From the NCBI GenBank assembly GCA_026874595.1, contig CM049308.1, positions 70,962,624 through 71,026,623 of the forward strand: a stretch of 64,000 bases of DNA, given 5' to 3'. Made by a program: the position numbers and the translations under genes. A model generated the notes under the pieces. The model saw nothing but the letters and a program-made list of their open reading frames with translations, searched no databases and was not told the DNA's origin. Below, in pieces: positions 1-9,426 of this stretch (position 1 is its first letter; each line of letters starts with the position of its first letter). This DNA is from Sipunculus nudus (Eukaryota > Annelida > Sipuncula > Golfingiida > Sipunculidae).

Positions 1-144
1 CACAAGGTTCCTTATGAAATTACCTTGGCTTACAGGCGCATTTTCTCTTTTTCGCTTGTTGTGCATATGGTTTTGTTAATTCTATGTATTGAATACAATC
101 TACGCATATCTTTTCACCATAACAAGACAGTATCTTATCTCAGG

Positions 145-540
145 CTGCTTGTTATGTTTATATCAACCTGTTCATTATATGTCGGGGCCCGCCAAAATAA
201 TCGAAACGAATTCAACAAGGCCATCTGACAGCAAGTCAGATAAGCTAGAGCTGTGCAAATGGCGTTGTGCAACAAGTGACCTTTCCGCCTTCACATATAA
301 AGCAACCTACCAGCTTAGGTTACATGTTGTTTCCGTTTGTCAACATTGCTGTGTTTACAAACATGTTATTGATAAACACGTTCAAACGTCCTACATGAAG
401 GCGTTATAAGAACTTTTTACAACCAACAATTACCCTTAGATCATTAATATACATAGAGGAAGCCAGAATTCACATAAATTCTTTTACGAAAGCTAGGTGA
501 ATGGGCAACTTTAAGAAAGGCATTGCCCAACAGATCAGGA
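145..540 (+). repeat. Single arm of a dispersed fold-back repeat
   Basis: This stretch is similar over several hundred bases to the left arm at 8,386-8,635 and to the reverse complement of the right arm at 8,630-8,974. Shared landmarks are 'tgtttatatcaac', 'ttcaacaagg.catctg', 'gcaagtcaga.aagc.agag' and 'aggtgaatgggca'. It has no coding potential. The Gmr1-like retrotransposon begins about 115 bases downstream. Bases 1-144 and 541-653 show nothing I can name. Confidence 0.7.
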
Positions 541-653
541 CAGAAAGTATGAAATTGGATGAGAGTAGCATCGTTGTTTATAGCAGATTATATAAACAAC
601 CTATTACCTTCAGGCCGCACAAAAGCACATTTGTTCTTCAGAACTCTCCAATA

Positions 654-996
654 TGCTTTTGGATTATTACTATTTACGTGGATTACTGGTGTTAAAGGAC
701 TCTTGTTGAGCTGTGACAGTGGTGGTATCCAGAAATCAAAGCCTAGGATCCGGACACTCTGGTACTGTATATTTTATTGTTATACTGTGAAATTGTTTTA
801 TTTTAGTGTATGGTAATGTAAGGATTGTTCTAAGAATAAATTATAATTTATTTGTTAAAAAAAACCACTGACTTCTTTTTTCATTCCCCTAGACATTTCA
901 CGCTGCTTAGTGTTACAGAATCTGATTTTTTTATCTCCGTAACAAATTTTTTGCTTGTCACGATTACGTGATCTTTTGTAATTAGGTTCCGTAACA
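654..996 (+). repeat. 5' LTR of the Gmr1-like element
   Basis: This is similar to 5761-6096 throughout, for example 'ggattattactatttacg', 'ggactcttgttgagctgtg' and 'tcattcccctagacatttca'. It starts at a TG and ends in 'ccgtaaca'. The bases immediately after the end are 'tgggatgct', which begins with TGG as a primer binding site should, but I cannot assign a tRNA. An AATAAA lies in the middle. The left border is set only by where similarity begins, so the true LTR could be longer. Confidence 0.7.
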
Positions 997-1116
997 TGGG
1001 ATGCTTAATAGTTTTAAAAATTTATTAGGCCTTGACCTAGACACATTGTTTACAACACATTGTTTACAAGATTTATCTCAGTGGTTTTTTTTTTGTTATT
1101 GTTTTATCATCTTAAC

Positions 1117-2275
1117 ATGGCAGATTTCAAACCTGAGGCATTTGTTGAAGATCCCGACCCTGATTAACTTGAACAGTTGACAAAAGATCAGTTTTTGTGT
1201 TTGGGACAACACTTAGGGCTAGGTGTGAAAAAAGCTTTCAGAAAGCCTGATATACTTGCTAGAATCATGCAAGATCTAGTTAGGAAAGGTTTAATTGAAG
1301 AGGGTGAAGGGGAAACATAAAAAATGACAGCCTTGCTATCCAGTTAGAATGAAAAAAGTTAGAAATGCAACATGAGCTAGCATTAAAACAGTTAGAGAGG
1401 GAAGAACATGAAAGGTTAGAAAGAGAAGAATAGAAAAAGAAAAAGAAATTGAGTTTAAACGACTGGAGTTAGAAAGACTTAAAATAGAACATAGTCCACA
1501 TGCTGCTCCAACTCACAGTTTTGATGTTACTAAACACATTACACTAGTCTCACCTTTTCAAGAAAAAAATGTGGAGAAATATTTCTTATACTTTGGACTT
1601 TGGACATTGAAAATTGGACTATGCTATTACAAAGTGTATTGACTGGCAAGGCCAGAGAAATTTATAAAGAGCTTTCAGTAGAAGCCGCTGCTGACTATGA
1701 CCAGGTTAAACGGTTAATCCTAAAAGGTTATGAGTTAGTTCCGGAGGCTTACCGCCAGAAATTCAGAAATTGGGAAAAGCGCAAAGACCAGGCCAATGTA
1801 GAATTTGCTAGGAATAAAGAGCAGTTGTTTGATCGTTGGTGTAGTTCTAAAAATGTAATGAAAGATTATGACAATTTGGGCCAGTTGATTTTGCTTGAAG
1901 AATTTAAGCGCTGCATTAACGCAGATGTTAAAACTTTTCTTGATGAGAAAAGTCATGAAACACTTGACATTGCTGTTCAATTAGCTGATGATTATTCATT
2001 AACACACAAAATGTCCTTTACTAGCAAATCAAACCAGTCATTCACAAAGAAGAATGTAAATCAGTATGGTCACAAGAAGTTAAAGGCGCAGTCACCTTGT
2101 ACTAGTAGTCCTGATAGTTCAATAAAGTCCATTGCTACACCTTAGTCCACGTCCACTCTGTCTGAGTCCAACAAAGACCAGTCATCTTCAAAGAAAATCT
2201 GTAATTACTGCAAAAAGGAAGGTAATCTAATATCTGACAGCTGGAAACTTGCAAATAAACTAAAGAGCTAATCTT
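1117..2275 (+). pseudogene. gag remnant of the Gmr1-like element
   Basis: Reading starts at an ATG at 1117 (MADFKPEAF...) and meets an in-frame stop after about 16 residues. A SAP-like helical stretch (LTKDQFLCLGQ...) and a charged Glu/Lys-rich coiled-coil-like segment follow. The best preserved part is an open frame at 1600-2145 with a capsid-like domain (WTMLLQSVLTGKAREIY, AYRQKFRNW, FDRWCSS, EEFKRCIN). A CCHC zinc knuckle at about 2200-2250 is recognisable from CNYCKKEG, but its His is Asn and its last Cys is Ser, so it cannot bind zinc normally. Several stops and shifts separate the pieces. Confidence 0.8.
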
Positions 2276-2359
2276 CTGGTTTTGTTTAAAAATCTATGAA
2301 TAGCATAGTACAACTCCTTTATTGGCTCTATAAAAGAGTTTGATGCTACGGAGGCCAAC

Positions 2360-2683
2360 GTGCCGTCGCACTCCATAGAAGAATCCGTAAAAACCTCAGT
2401 TGATTCGCGCGAGGAATTTAATCAGGCTAGGTCCTTTCAAGACTCCTGCGAGGAGTATCCTCTAAATAAGGCTAAGTCCTTTTATGACTCTTGCGAGAGT
2501 TTTTTACATGAGGACAGGTCCTCTTATGACAAACAGAAGTTTGTTTCTGCTGAGGAAAATTCCTCTGTTGACTCCCATGAGGAGTTTGATTGTAATAAGG
2601 ATGTAGATTCATTTAGTGACTCTGAAAAAGAGTTTATGACTGACACTGTCGTGTTAATTCTTTGTTTGATGAAATTGAGGTAG
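2360..2683 (+). pseudogene. Acidic spacer between gag and protease with repeated DS-x-E-E-F motif
   Basis: An open frame of 107 codons lies between the gag and protease remnants. It is acidic and serine-rich. It contains five spaced variants of one short motif: VDSREEF, QDSCEEY, YDSCESF, VDSHEEF and SDSEKEF. Such a spacer is not part of the standard Ty3/gypsy domain set known to me. It could be the C-terminal tail of gag or an N-terminal extension of the protease frame. The function is unknown. Confidence 0.5.
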
Positions 2684-2990
2684 GAGATTCCTCTCCTGAC
2701 TCTGAAATGTCTTTTATATTAGAGCCATTCATACATGATGGTTTTGTATCACTTTCAAGTTATTTTTCAGATTCTACCCCTATTAGAATTTGGAAGTATA
2801 CTGGTTCAGGCGAAACTCTCATGTTAGCAAAAACTTTGCCATTTTCTAATAGGTCTTTTTAATAGGCAATTTTACTGGTGCACACGCCCTTGTTACCGAT
2901 GTGTTTTCAGACAAGCACTCTTAAGTTCTGCTTCACAGTGTACATTTAAAGTCAGATTTGATTTCTGGGAATATTACTGTGGGCATAAGA
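2662..2990 (+). pseudogene. Retropepsin-like protease remnant, catalytic Asp lost
   Basis: The frame at 2662-2862 contains PFIHDGFVSL followed by PIRIWKYTGSGETLMLAKTL. This aligns by pattern to the retropepsin active-site strand in which DTG (or DSG) is expected. Here the codon at 2797-2799 is TAT, giving YTG. After a stop near 2862 a further recognisable piece (about 2940-3000; LKSDLISG, VGIRTTLPSKGIH) is in another frame. The integrase follows directly. Loss of the catalytic Asp and the stop make this non-functional. Confidence 0.65.
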
Positions 2991-3019
2991 ACTACTTTAC
3001 CCTCTAAGGGAATTCATGT

Positions 3020-4220
3020 TTGTTTCCCAGGGCAGTTTCTAAAGATGAACTGTCACAAAACCCAGTTGGTTTCTATGTTAAAAATGGAGTGCTGATGCGT
3101 AAATGGCGACCACCTGATGTATGCGCTGATGATGAGTGGGCCATTAATCATCAAATAGTAATGCCCAAAAGCTATCGCAATGAAATTCTAAGCATGGTAC
3201 ATGAGGCTCCTTTGTCAGGCTCTTTAGGTAAAAATAAAACTTATCAGAAAGTTGGTACACACTTCTATTGGCCTCACCTCAGGACAGATGTTGTACAATA
3301 CTGTAAATCATGCCACACATGCCAGATGGTAGGCTAGCCCAATCAGAATCCCCCTATAGCCCCACTTAGGCCTATTCCTGCTTTCGAGAAACCCTTTTGT
3401 TGGATTATTGTTGATTTAGTTGGACCACTGCCCAAAACAAAATCTGGACATGAATACCTGCTGACAATTATGTGCGCATATACCAGGTTCCCTAAGGCAA
3501 TATCATTCCGCAAAAGTAATGCCAAAATCGTTTTCAAGGCTCTGACCAAGTTTTTTTTTTTTTACAATTTTTGGATTACCAAAATCCGTCCAGTCTGACC
3601 AAGGGTCTAATTTTATGTCTGGCTTATTCCAGCAAGTTATGCTTGAGCTAGGTATAAAACAGTACAGCTCTTCGCCATACCATCCTGAAAGTCAGGGCGC
3701 CCTCGAGCGTTTTCACCAGACATTAAAAACATGATTAGGACCTATTTTTATGACACACAGAGAGACTGGGATGAAGGAATCCACCTATTGCTGTTTGCTG
3801 TCAGAGAATCATTTCAAGGGTCCTTGGGTTTCAGCCCCTTTGAACTAGTTTTCGAACACTCAGTTCTAGGTCCATTAAAACTGCTTAAAGAAAAGCTCTT
3901 TGGTGAAAATCTTGATTCTCTTAGTTTATTGCAGTATGTCTCAGATTTTCGCACTAAAGTACACAATGCTTGTCAGATTGAAAAGTCTAATCTAAAATCT
4001 GCACAAAGTAAAATGAAAACAAAGTATGACAAGCACACTGTAGGTAGGACGTTTAAGCCTGGTGAAAAGGTCCTATCCTTACTACCCATTCCTGGCAGAC
4101 CTCTGCAAGCTAGGTATTTTGTTCCTTACATTGTTGACAAGAAAGTCAGTGATTTAAATTATATACTGTTAACACCAGATAGGCGTTAGAAAAAACAAAT
4201 GTGCCATTTAACATGTTGAA
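3020..4220 (+). pseudogene. Integrase remnant placed upstream of RT
   Basis: The N-terminal zinc-binding region is at 3180-3330: a His in MVHEAPLSG, then CKSCHTC. The second His of the usual G-H-L-G is Ser. After a stop at 3336 the catalytic core continues with the first Asp in WIIVDLVGPLP (about 3400), the second in SVQSDQGSNF (about 3590) and the Glu in YHPESQGALERFHQ (about 3700). A run of 13 T at about 3550 shifts the frame. The frame at 3731-4189 holds the core end and C-terminal domain, followed by FNMLKPYYDR, typical of the end of gypsy integrases. The DDE triad is kept but the frame is broken. Confidence 0.85.
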
Positions 4221-4390
4221 ACCATATTATGATAGAAATAGCACATCAGATGTTCCACATAATTTTACTGCTGTTAATTGTGTAAAAACTTACCCTGACC
4301 CAGTAAAAGTAAATACTAATTGTAAGTGTGATGTAGATATTCAGTGTGGAACAGTACCACTAAAAAACTCATACGTGCTTAACAACCTGG

Positions 4391-5250
4391 ATGCCAAACA
4401 TGTCACACCTTACCGCACTGCAGCAACAAGACCTAAAGAATCTGTTGCAGAATTATGAACATTTGTTTAGTGATATTCCAACACGAACTAACATATTGTG
4501 CCATGACGTCGATGTTTGCGCGGCAAACGCAGTCAAGCAGCATCCTGATAGACTAAATCCAGAAAAGCAAAAGTATCTACAAGATGAGGTTCAATATTTG
4601 CTGGAAAATGATTATATTGAACCTAGTAACACAAACTGGAGTTCACCATGTATTCTTGTGCCAAAACCTGATGGAAGTTACCGTATGTGCACAGATTATC
4701 GAAAACTGAAATCCGTCACAAAGACTGACACGTTCCCGATTCCGAGGATCGATGATTGTATTGATAGAGTCTGTAGCTCCAGAAATGTTTCCTTGTCTTT
4801 GACTTGTTAAAAGGATTCTGGCAAGTTCCGCTGACGGAACAAGCTGAAGAAGTGTCCGCATTTGTGACGCCACAAGGACTGTACCAGTATAAAAATATGC
4901 CGTTTTGCATGAAGAACTCGCCAGCCACGTTCCAGCGCCTCATCCATATGGTTGTAAAGGGCATACAGGGCTGCGACGCATATATTGAAGACCTCGTCGT
5001 GTACAGCGACACCTTAGAGAAACATCTGTAAATTCTTCGCGACCTCTTCGAAAGACTCAGCGAAGCACGTCCGACCATCAACTTAGTAAAATCTGAGTGT
5101 TTCATGCACAAGTAACATTTTTGGGTCATATTTTAGAGCAGGGTCTAGTTAAACCTGTTGATGCTAAAATAAGTGCTATTTCTGCATATCCTAGACCAGA
5201 AAACAAAAAGCAAATAATGCGTTTTCTTGGTATGGTTGGACACGACAGGA
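4391..5250 (+). pseudogene. Reverse transcriptase remnant downstream of integrase
   Basis: Typical gypsy RT blocks are present in order: SPCILVPKPDGSYRMCTDYR (about 4645), FPIPRIDDCID, FDLLKGFWQVPLT (motif A Asp kept, about 4790-4830), PFCMKNSPATFQRL and a YxDD box at 4981-4992. The box reads YIED, so the first Asp of the pair is Glu. A one-base shift separates the 4391-4810 frame from the 4804-5031 frame. A stop interrupts after LEKHL, and the thumb region (KQIMRFLGMVG) follows at about 5210. The fragment begins immediately after the integrase C-terminus, which gives the unusual domain order. Confidence 0.85.
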
Positions 5251-5255
5251 AGTTT

Positions 5256-5681
5256 TGTCCAAATTTTTAAGCTGTAGCTGAACCTTAAACTTATTTGTTA
5301 AAGAAGAAACAAATGTTTTTATGGAATGTTCAGTGTGAAAATGCATTTCAGAATTTGAAAGCAATTCTGCAAAGTTCACCAGTTTTAGCAGCTCCAGACT
5401 TTTCTATACCCTTTAAGTTAGCTGTAGATGCTAGTAATAATACTGCTGGTGCGGTGTTGTTACATGTAGGCACTGATGGCATAGATCATCTAATTTATTA
5501 TTTTTCAAGAAAGTTTAATGCAAACCAGACAAACTACTCCACTATTGAAAAAGAATGTTTGGCTTTGATTTTGGCATTTCAACATTTTGAAGTTTATGTT
5601 ACTTCAACAGTCAAGCCTATCATTGTTTTCAGTGATCACAATCCCCTAACGTTCATGAACAAGTTAAAGTGTAAAAATTAA
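5256..5681 (+). pseudogene. RNase H remnant
   Basis: The frame at 5295-5681 reads like the RNase H-like domain that follows gypsy RT. It has LQSSPVLAAPDF, then FKLAVDASNNTAGAVL (first catalytic Asp), IYYFSRKFN, NYSTIEKECLALI (catalytic Glu) and PIIVFSDHNPLTFM (third Asp). The catalytic positions look intact. The frame stops at KLKCKN, where related elements continue into the RNase H end and the polypurine tract. Seventy-odd unrelated bases then lead into the right LTR, suggesting a deletion. Confidence 0.85.
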
Positions 5682-5760
5682 GGATGGTTTACCGATAATT
5701 GCAGTGGTGTAAGATATTTAACGGAGTTTATACAGATTTAATACGGACTGTCTCCCGTTT

Positions 5761-6096
5761 TGTCTTTGGATTATTACTATTTACGTGGATTATTGGTGTT
5801 AAAGGACTCTTGTTGAGCTGTGAAAGTGGTGGTATCCAGAAATCAATGCCTAGGATCCGGACATTCTGGTACTGTACATTTTATTGTTATACTGTGTAAT
5901 TGTATTGATTTAGTGTATTGTAATGTTAGGATTGTTCTAAGAATAAATTATCATTATTGGTTTAAAAAAACAACATTGACTTCTTTATTCATTCCCCTAG
6001 ACATTTCACGCTGCCTAGTGTTCCAGAATCTGATTTTTTTATCTCCGTAACAAATTTTGTGCTCGTCACGAGCCTGTTATTATAAGGTTCCGTAAA
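5761..6096 (+). repeat. 3' LTR of the Gmr1-like element
   Basis: This is the partner of 654-996, begins TGTCTTTGG and ends near 'ggttccgtaaa'. It differs from the 5' LTR by scattered substitutions and indels, for example near 6065-6090. No convincing target-site duplication is visible: the left flank is 'ccaata' and the right flank 'ctaata', which share only AATA. Confidence 0.7.
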
Positions 6097-6122
6097 CTAA
6101 TAGAACAATTTGTCTACGTAAC

Positions 6123-6123
6123 A

Positions 6124-6169
<46 letters not shown>
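6123..6169. repeat. (TA)n microsatellite
   Basis: An almost pure TA dinucleotide run lies just outside the right LTR. AT-rich sequence without a recognisable gene or repeat follows from 6,170 to 6,970. Confidence 0.95.
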
Positions 6170-6173
<4 letters not shown>

Positions 6174-6970
6174 ATATTATTATACCAACAAAAGGTGCTG
6201 TGAACAATAATTGTTATTTTTTAGAAATTATTTAGTAAATCTATTTATTTTTGTCGCACGTTGCCCGCTAGATTATTTAGGATGTTTCATGTAGCCCTCA
6301 TTTAAATAATATCTCCCCCCCCCCCATCATTCGCAATCTCTTAAAATAAATCATTACGTGTACTGATTTAAAAATCGTATCTATCATGTAAGTAATTGAC
6401 AAAAGTTCAAATATTTTCTCGATAGATAAATATAAAGAAAGAAGAGAAAAATTCACTCCTTATTTTTGCTTTATCACAAGGTGCATTAAACAATTATATT
6501 TCGTCTGTGACCTTTCCTTCACTCGAGTGTTTTTGACAGCAAAAATATCTCATTGGATAAAACTAAGTCCATATCAAAGAAATGAATGAAAACCTCCAGT
6601 GTGCATGCGTAGTAATATTATCGATACATTTACAGATGGCACGTGACGTTCATGAGGATATCCATTAAGATACTAATTTCCGGGTGTCCATTAGCCCCAC
6701 GGCGGGTCTCACGGGCCAACTAAACACGTTACAAGCTCATTTACAAAGCTGACATAGCTACCAGGATTTCGGGTAGCTTCCCGATGGGCTGTTAACATAA
6801 ACAAAATATTTATGCCTGTGGGTCGATGGCGTGGACAACAAATTGTTGCCACTGGGTGGATTGTGTTAAATTTTGGCTACTTTTACTAAAATTTCCAGGA
6901 TATATCTCTCACCCCAGTCCTTCCATGCTCATCTATATGCCTTCCCTGATATACATCAACGATATAATGT

Positions 6971-7064
6971 ATAAGACATTTCTCAGGTCCATTTTTGAAT
7001 TTATATAATTTATACCAGTATAAGACATTTCTCCGGTCCATTTTTGAATTTATATAATTTATAC
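6971..7064 (+). repeat. 49-bp tandem duplication hosting the hAT MITE
   Basis: 'ataagacatttct' and 'ggtccatttttgaatttat' occur twice in a row, starting at 6971 and 7020. The second copy is interrupted at its end by the MITE at 7065-8121. Confidence 0.85.
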
Positions 7065-8121
7065 CAGAGTTGGGTCCTAGTACGAGTATTTAGTACTTAC
7101 AAAGTAATTGATTACTAGCACCATTGTTTTAGCTATTTTTATGACATTATTCGAGTACGAGTACCGAGTACTCCAAATGTACTCATGAGTACTGCTATGA
7201 GTACTTTTAGCAGTTTAACCTAAGCTGTGGAGTGAAAATATATCAATGTCTTCTGTATGATGTTACAATAAAATTATTGTTTGCTTATGAAATGTCGACT
7301 CAAGAAGTTTATTCAAAAAGAAACTTACAAAAAAATCAAGAACCATATATAGAGGGAGATGTTGTGATAGACCAGAGTACATGACAGCTAGGGCCACTGA
7401 CTATGAATATGTCTTAGTGCACCAGGAGCAAGTCTCACACATTATGTTACAAGTGACAAGGCTGAGAGGGGCAGAGGGCATAGAACCCAAGCAGGAATGT
7501 GGAAGGTCTTGGAATGGCCATTAGACTGATGAAGTCTATTATATTAACTGGCCTGCCAGCAGTGATTAGGGGTTTTATCTTTGTAAGTAATCTCTCTGCC
7601 ACCAAAAACCCAACAACCACACTTAACACCTATGACTGAGTGTGCAACAATAATTGGGATGTTGGTTTTATCTTATACATCAGGCAGGGTCTAATACACA
7701 TATCGACATTAGCCTTCGCTTCTCACTTCCCAGCTTTTGTATGGGTAAGCAATTGGGTTATTTGCTACAGTTTGGCAATCATGTGTCAATGCTATGTGCA
7801 TGAAATTAATGTGATTGAATCCCGCCCCCTCAAACAATGTTAACAATAGATATGTATATATATATATATATATTTATACATGTATATATGTATGTGTGTA
7901 TGATTTGTGTATAAAAATATATAATTTTATAATTATATGTGCAATATATAACATAGGTCTCATAAAAGTACTCATTTTTTATGAGTTCTTACATAATACT
8001 CGATTACTAGTATGAGTACTTAGGTTATTTTGAAGAGAGTACTCGAGTGCGAGTACAGTACACTAATTAGTACTCATGAGTAAGAGAACTTCGAATACAA
8101 ATACATTTGTACCCAACTCTG
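7065..8121 (+). mobile_element. hAT-type MITE with perfect 8-bp target-site duplication
   Basis: Terminal inverted repeats begin CAGAGTTGGGT at the left and end ACCCAACTCTG at the right. The element is flanked on both sides by ATTTATAC (7057-7064 and 8122-8129), an exact 8-bp duplication. CAGNG-type termini and 8-bp duplications are hallmarks of the hAT superfamily. The subterminal regions are packed with short palindromes related to GAGTACTCATGAGTAC and ACTCGAGT at both ends. No transposase frame is present, so it is non-autonomous. A (TA)n/(TATG)n run lies at 7,850-7,890. Confidence 0.9.
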
Positions 8122-8385
8122 ATTTATACAATTTTATAATTTATAACACGTTTTCCGTGCCACTGTCTCCAGTCACTATATTTGAATTTATAGAGCATTT
8201 CGGGGGAGAATCTTGGCTTTTTGGAGGAGTTTCATTGACTGTAAGGTCCCATGCACGGGAACGGTATAATTAATATCAAATGATATTGAATATACCCAAG
8301 ATACAGATTTGTTTATTCATCATCTGATGCTTTTTATCTGACGGATGTCTACTAAAGCCAATCATTTAATCTTTAATACACACAG

Positions 8386-8974
8386 TCTGTTCGTTTTGTT
8401 TATATCCACGTGTTTTACTCGTTCAACAAGGACATCTGGCGGCAAGTCAGACGAGCCAGAGTTTTCAAAAGGCCGTTTTGCAGCAAGTGACCTTTCAACT
8501 TACGTACATATGCAACCATCTAACTTTAGTTACAAAGTTTTTCTTTTTATCAGCATGGGCGCATGTAGCGTGTTTACTAACAGATAAACAAGCTAATAAA
8601 TCCGTCACAGAATCGTTAAAGGTGCCCATTCACCTACCTTTTAAAAAATGATTTGTGATTTCTAGCTTCTTCTGTGTATATATTAATGATCTTAGAGTAT
8701 TTTTGGTTGTGAAAAGTTCTAATAAGACCTTCGTGAAGGATGTATGAACTTGTTTATCAACAACATGTTTGTAAACAGCAATGCTGACAAACGGAGAAAA
8801 CATGTAACCTAAGTCGGTAGGTTGCATATATGCGGAGGTAGAAACGTCACTTGTTCGAAAAACGCCATTTGCAAAGCTCTGGCTTATCGAGCTTGCTGCT
8901 GAGGTCTTTCTTTTTTATTTTATTGTCGGGCTCCCACATTATAAACACGTTGATATAAACAAAGCAAGCTGCCT
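8386..8974. mobile_element. Fold-back element with long inverted arms
   Basis: The arm at 8386-8635 and the arm at 8630-8974 are diverged inverted copies of one sequence. The turn is at about 8,630, where 'gtgcccattcacctacc' lies. A third, single arm is at 145-540. There is no coding potential. The arms share the outer motif 'tgtttatat.aacgtgtt'. Confidence 0.75.
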
Positions 8975-9030
8975 GTGTACAGTAATATCCACGTTTTCTG
9001 GCCTATTTTTTTTTTAAAATAAAAATCTCC

Positions 9031-9398
9031 ACAGGATTATCTTTAGTTAATTAACGTTAGATAGGTGATTTTGCCCCTTTGAAGAACTTTCATTATTAGG
9101 ATTACCAACATTACATCAATATGCACGTAGAGTAAGCCAGGAAAACAAATTCTACATAACAGGTAGTCGAACGTCTGACTTTAATTCTCATAAGGAAATC
9201 AACCCTGTACATCGATTACCTTTAGTTAATAAAGGTTAGATATGTGATTTTGCCCCTTTAAAAGCTCTTATTATTAGGAATTACTAACATTACATCAATT
9301 TGCACGTGGAGTAAGCGAGGAAAACAAATTCTACATAACAGGTATAGGTGACCACCTGACTTTAATTCTCATGGAGAACTCGATCCTGTACATGGAGC
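9031..9398 (+). repeat. Two-copy tandem repeat, ~180-bp unit
   Basis: Units start at about 9031 and 9211. They share 'tttagttaat', 'gtgattttgcccctttgaa'-like sequence, 'ttacatcaat.tgcacgt', 'ggaaaacaaattctacata' and 'gactttaattctcat'. They are diverged by scattered substitutions, so the duplication is older than the one at 9,427. Confidence 0.85.
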
Positions 9399-9426
9399 CA
9401 CAAGGATAAGTCAAGATTTAATAAAT

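Larger units (their letters stand above)
654..6096 (+). mobile_element. Degenerate Ty3/gypsy-type LTR retrotransposon with Gmr1-like pol order
   Basis: Two related flanking repeats (654-996 and 5761-6096) enclose recognisable gag, protease, integrase, reverse transcriptase and RNase H remnants, all on the plus strand. The order is gag-PR-IN-RT-RH, whereas ordinary Ty3/gypsy elements have IN last. Stops and frameshifts interrupt every domain, and several catalytic or zinc-binding residues are replaced, so the copy is dead. The two LTRs differ at many sites, including indels, so the insertion is old. The 3' end between RNase H and the right LTR looks deleted: there is no tether region and no clear polypurine tract. 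Confidence 0.85.

Noticed and set aside
649-6105. AATA at both flanks as target-site duplication of the old element
   Set aside because: Too short, AT-rich and offset from the inferred LTR ends; the right end is not defined well enough.
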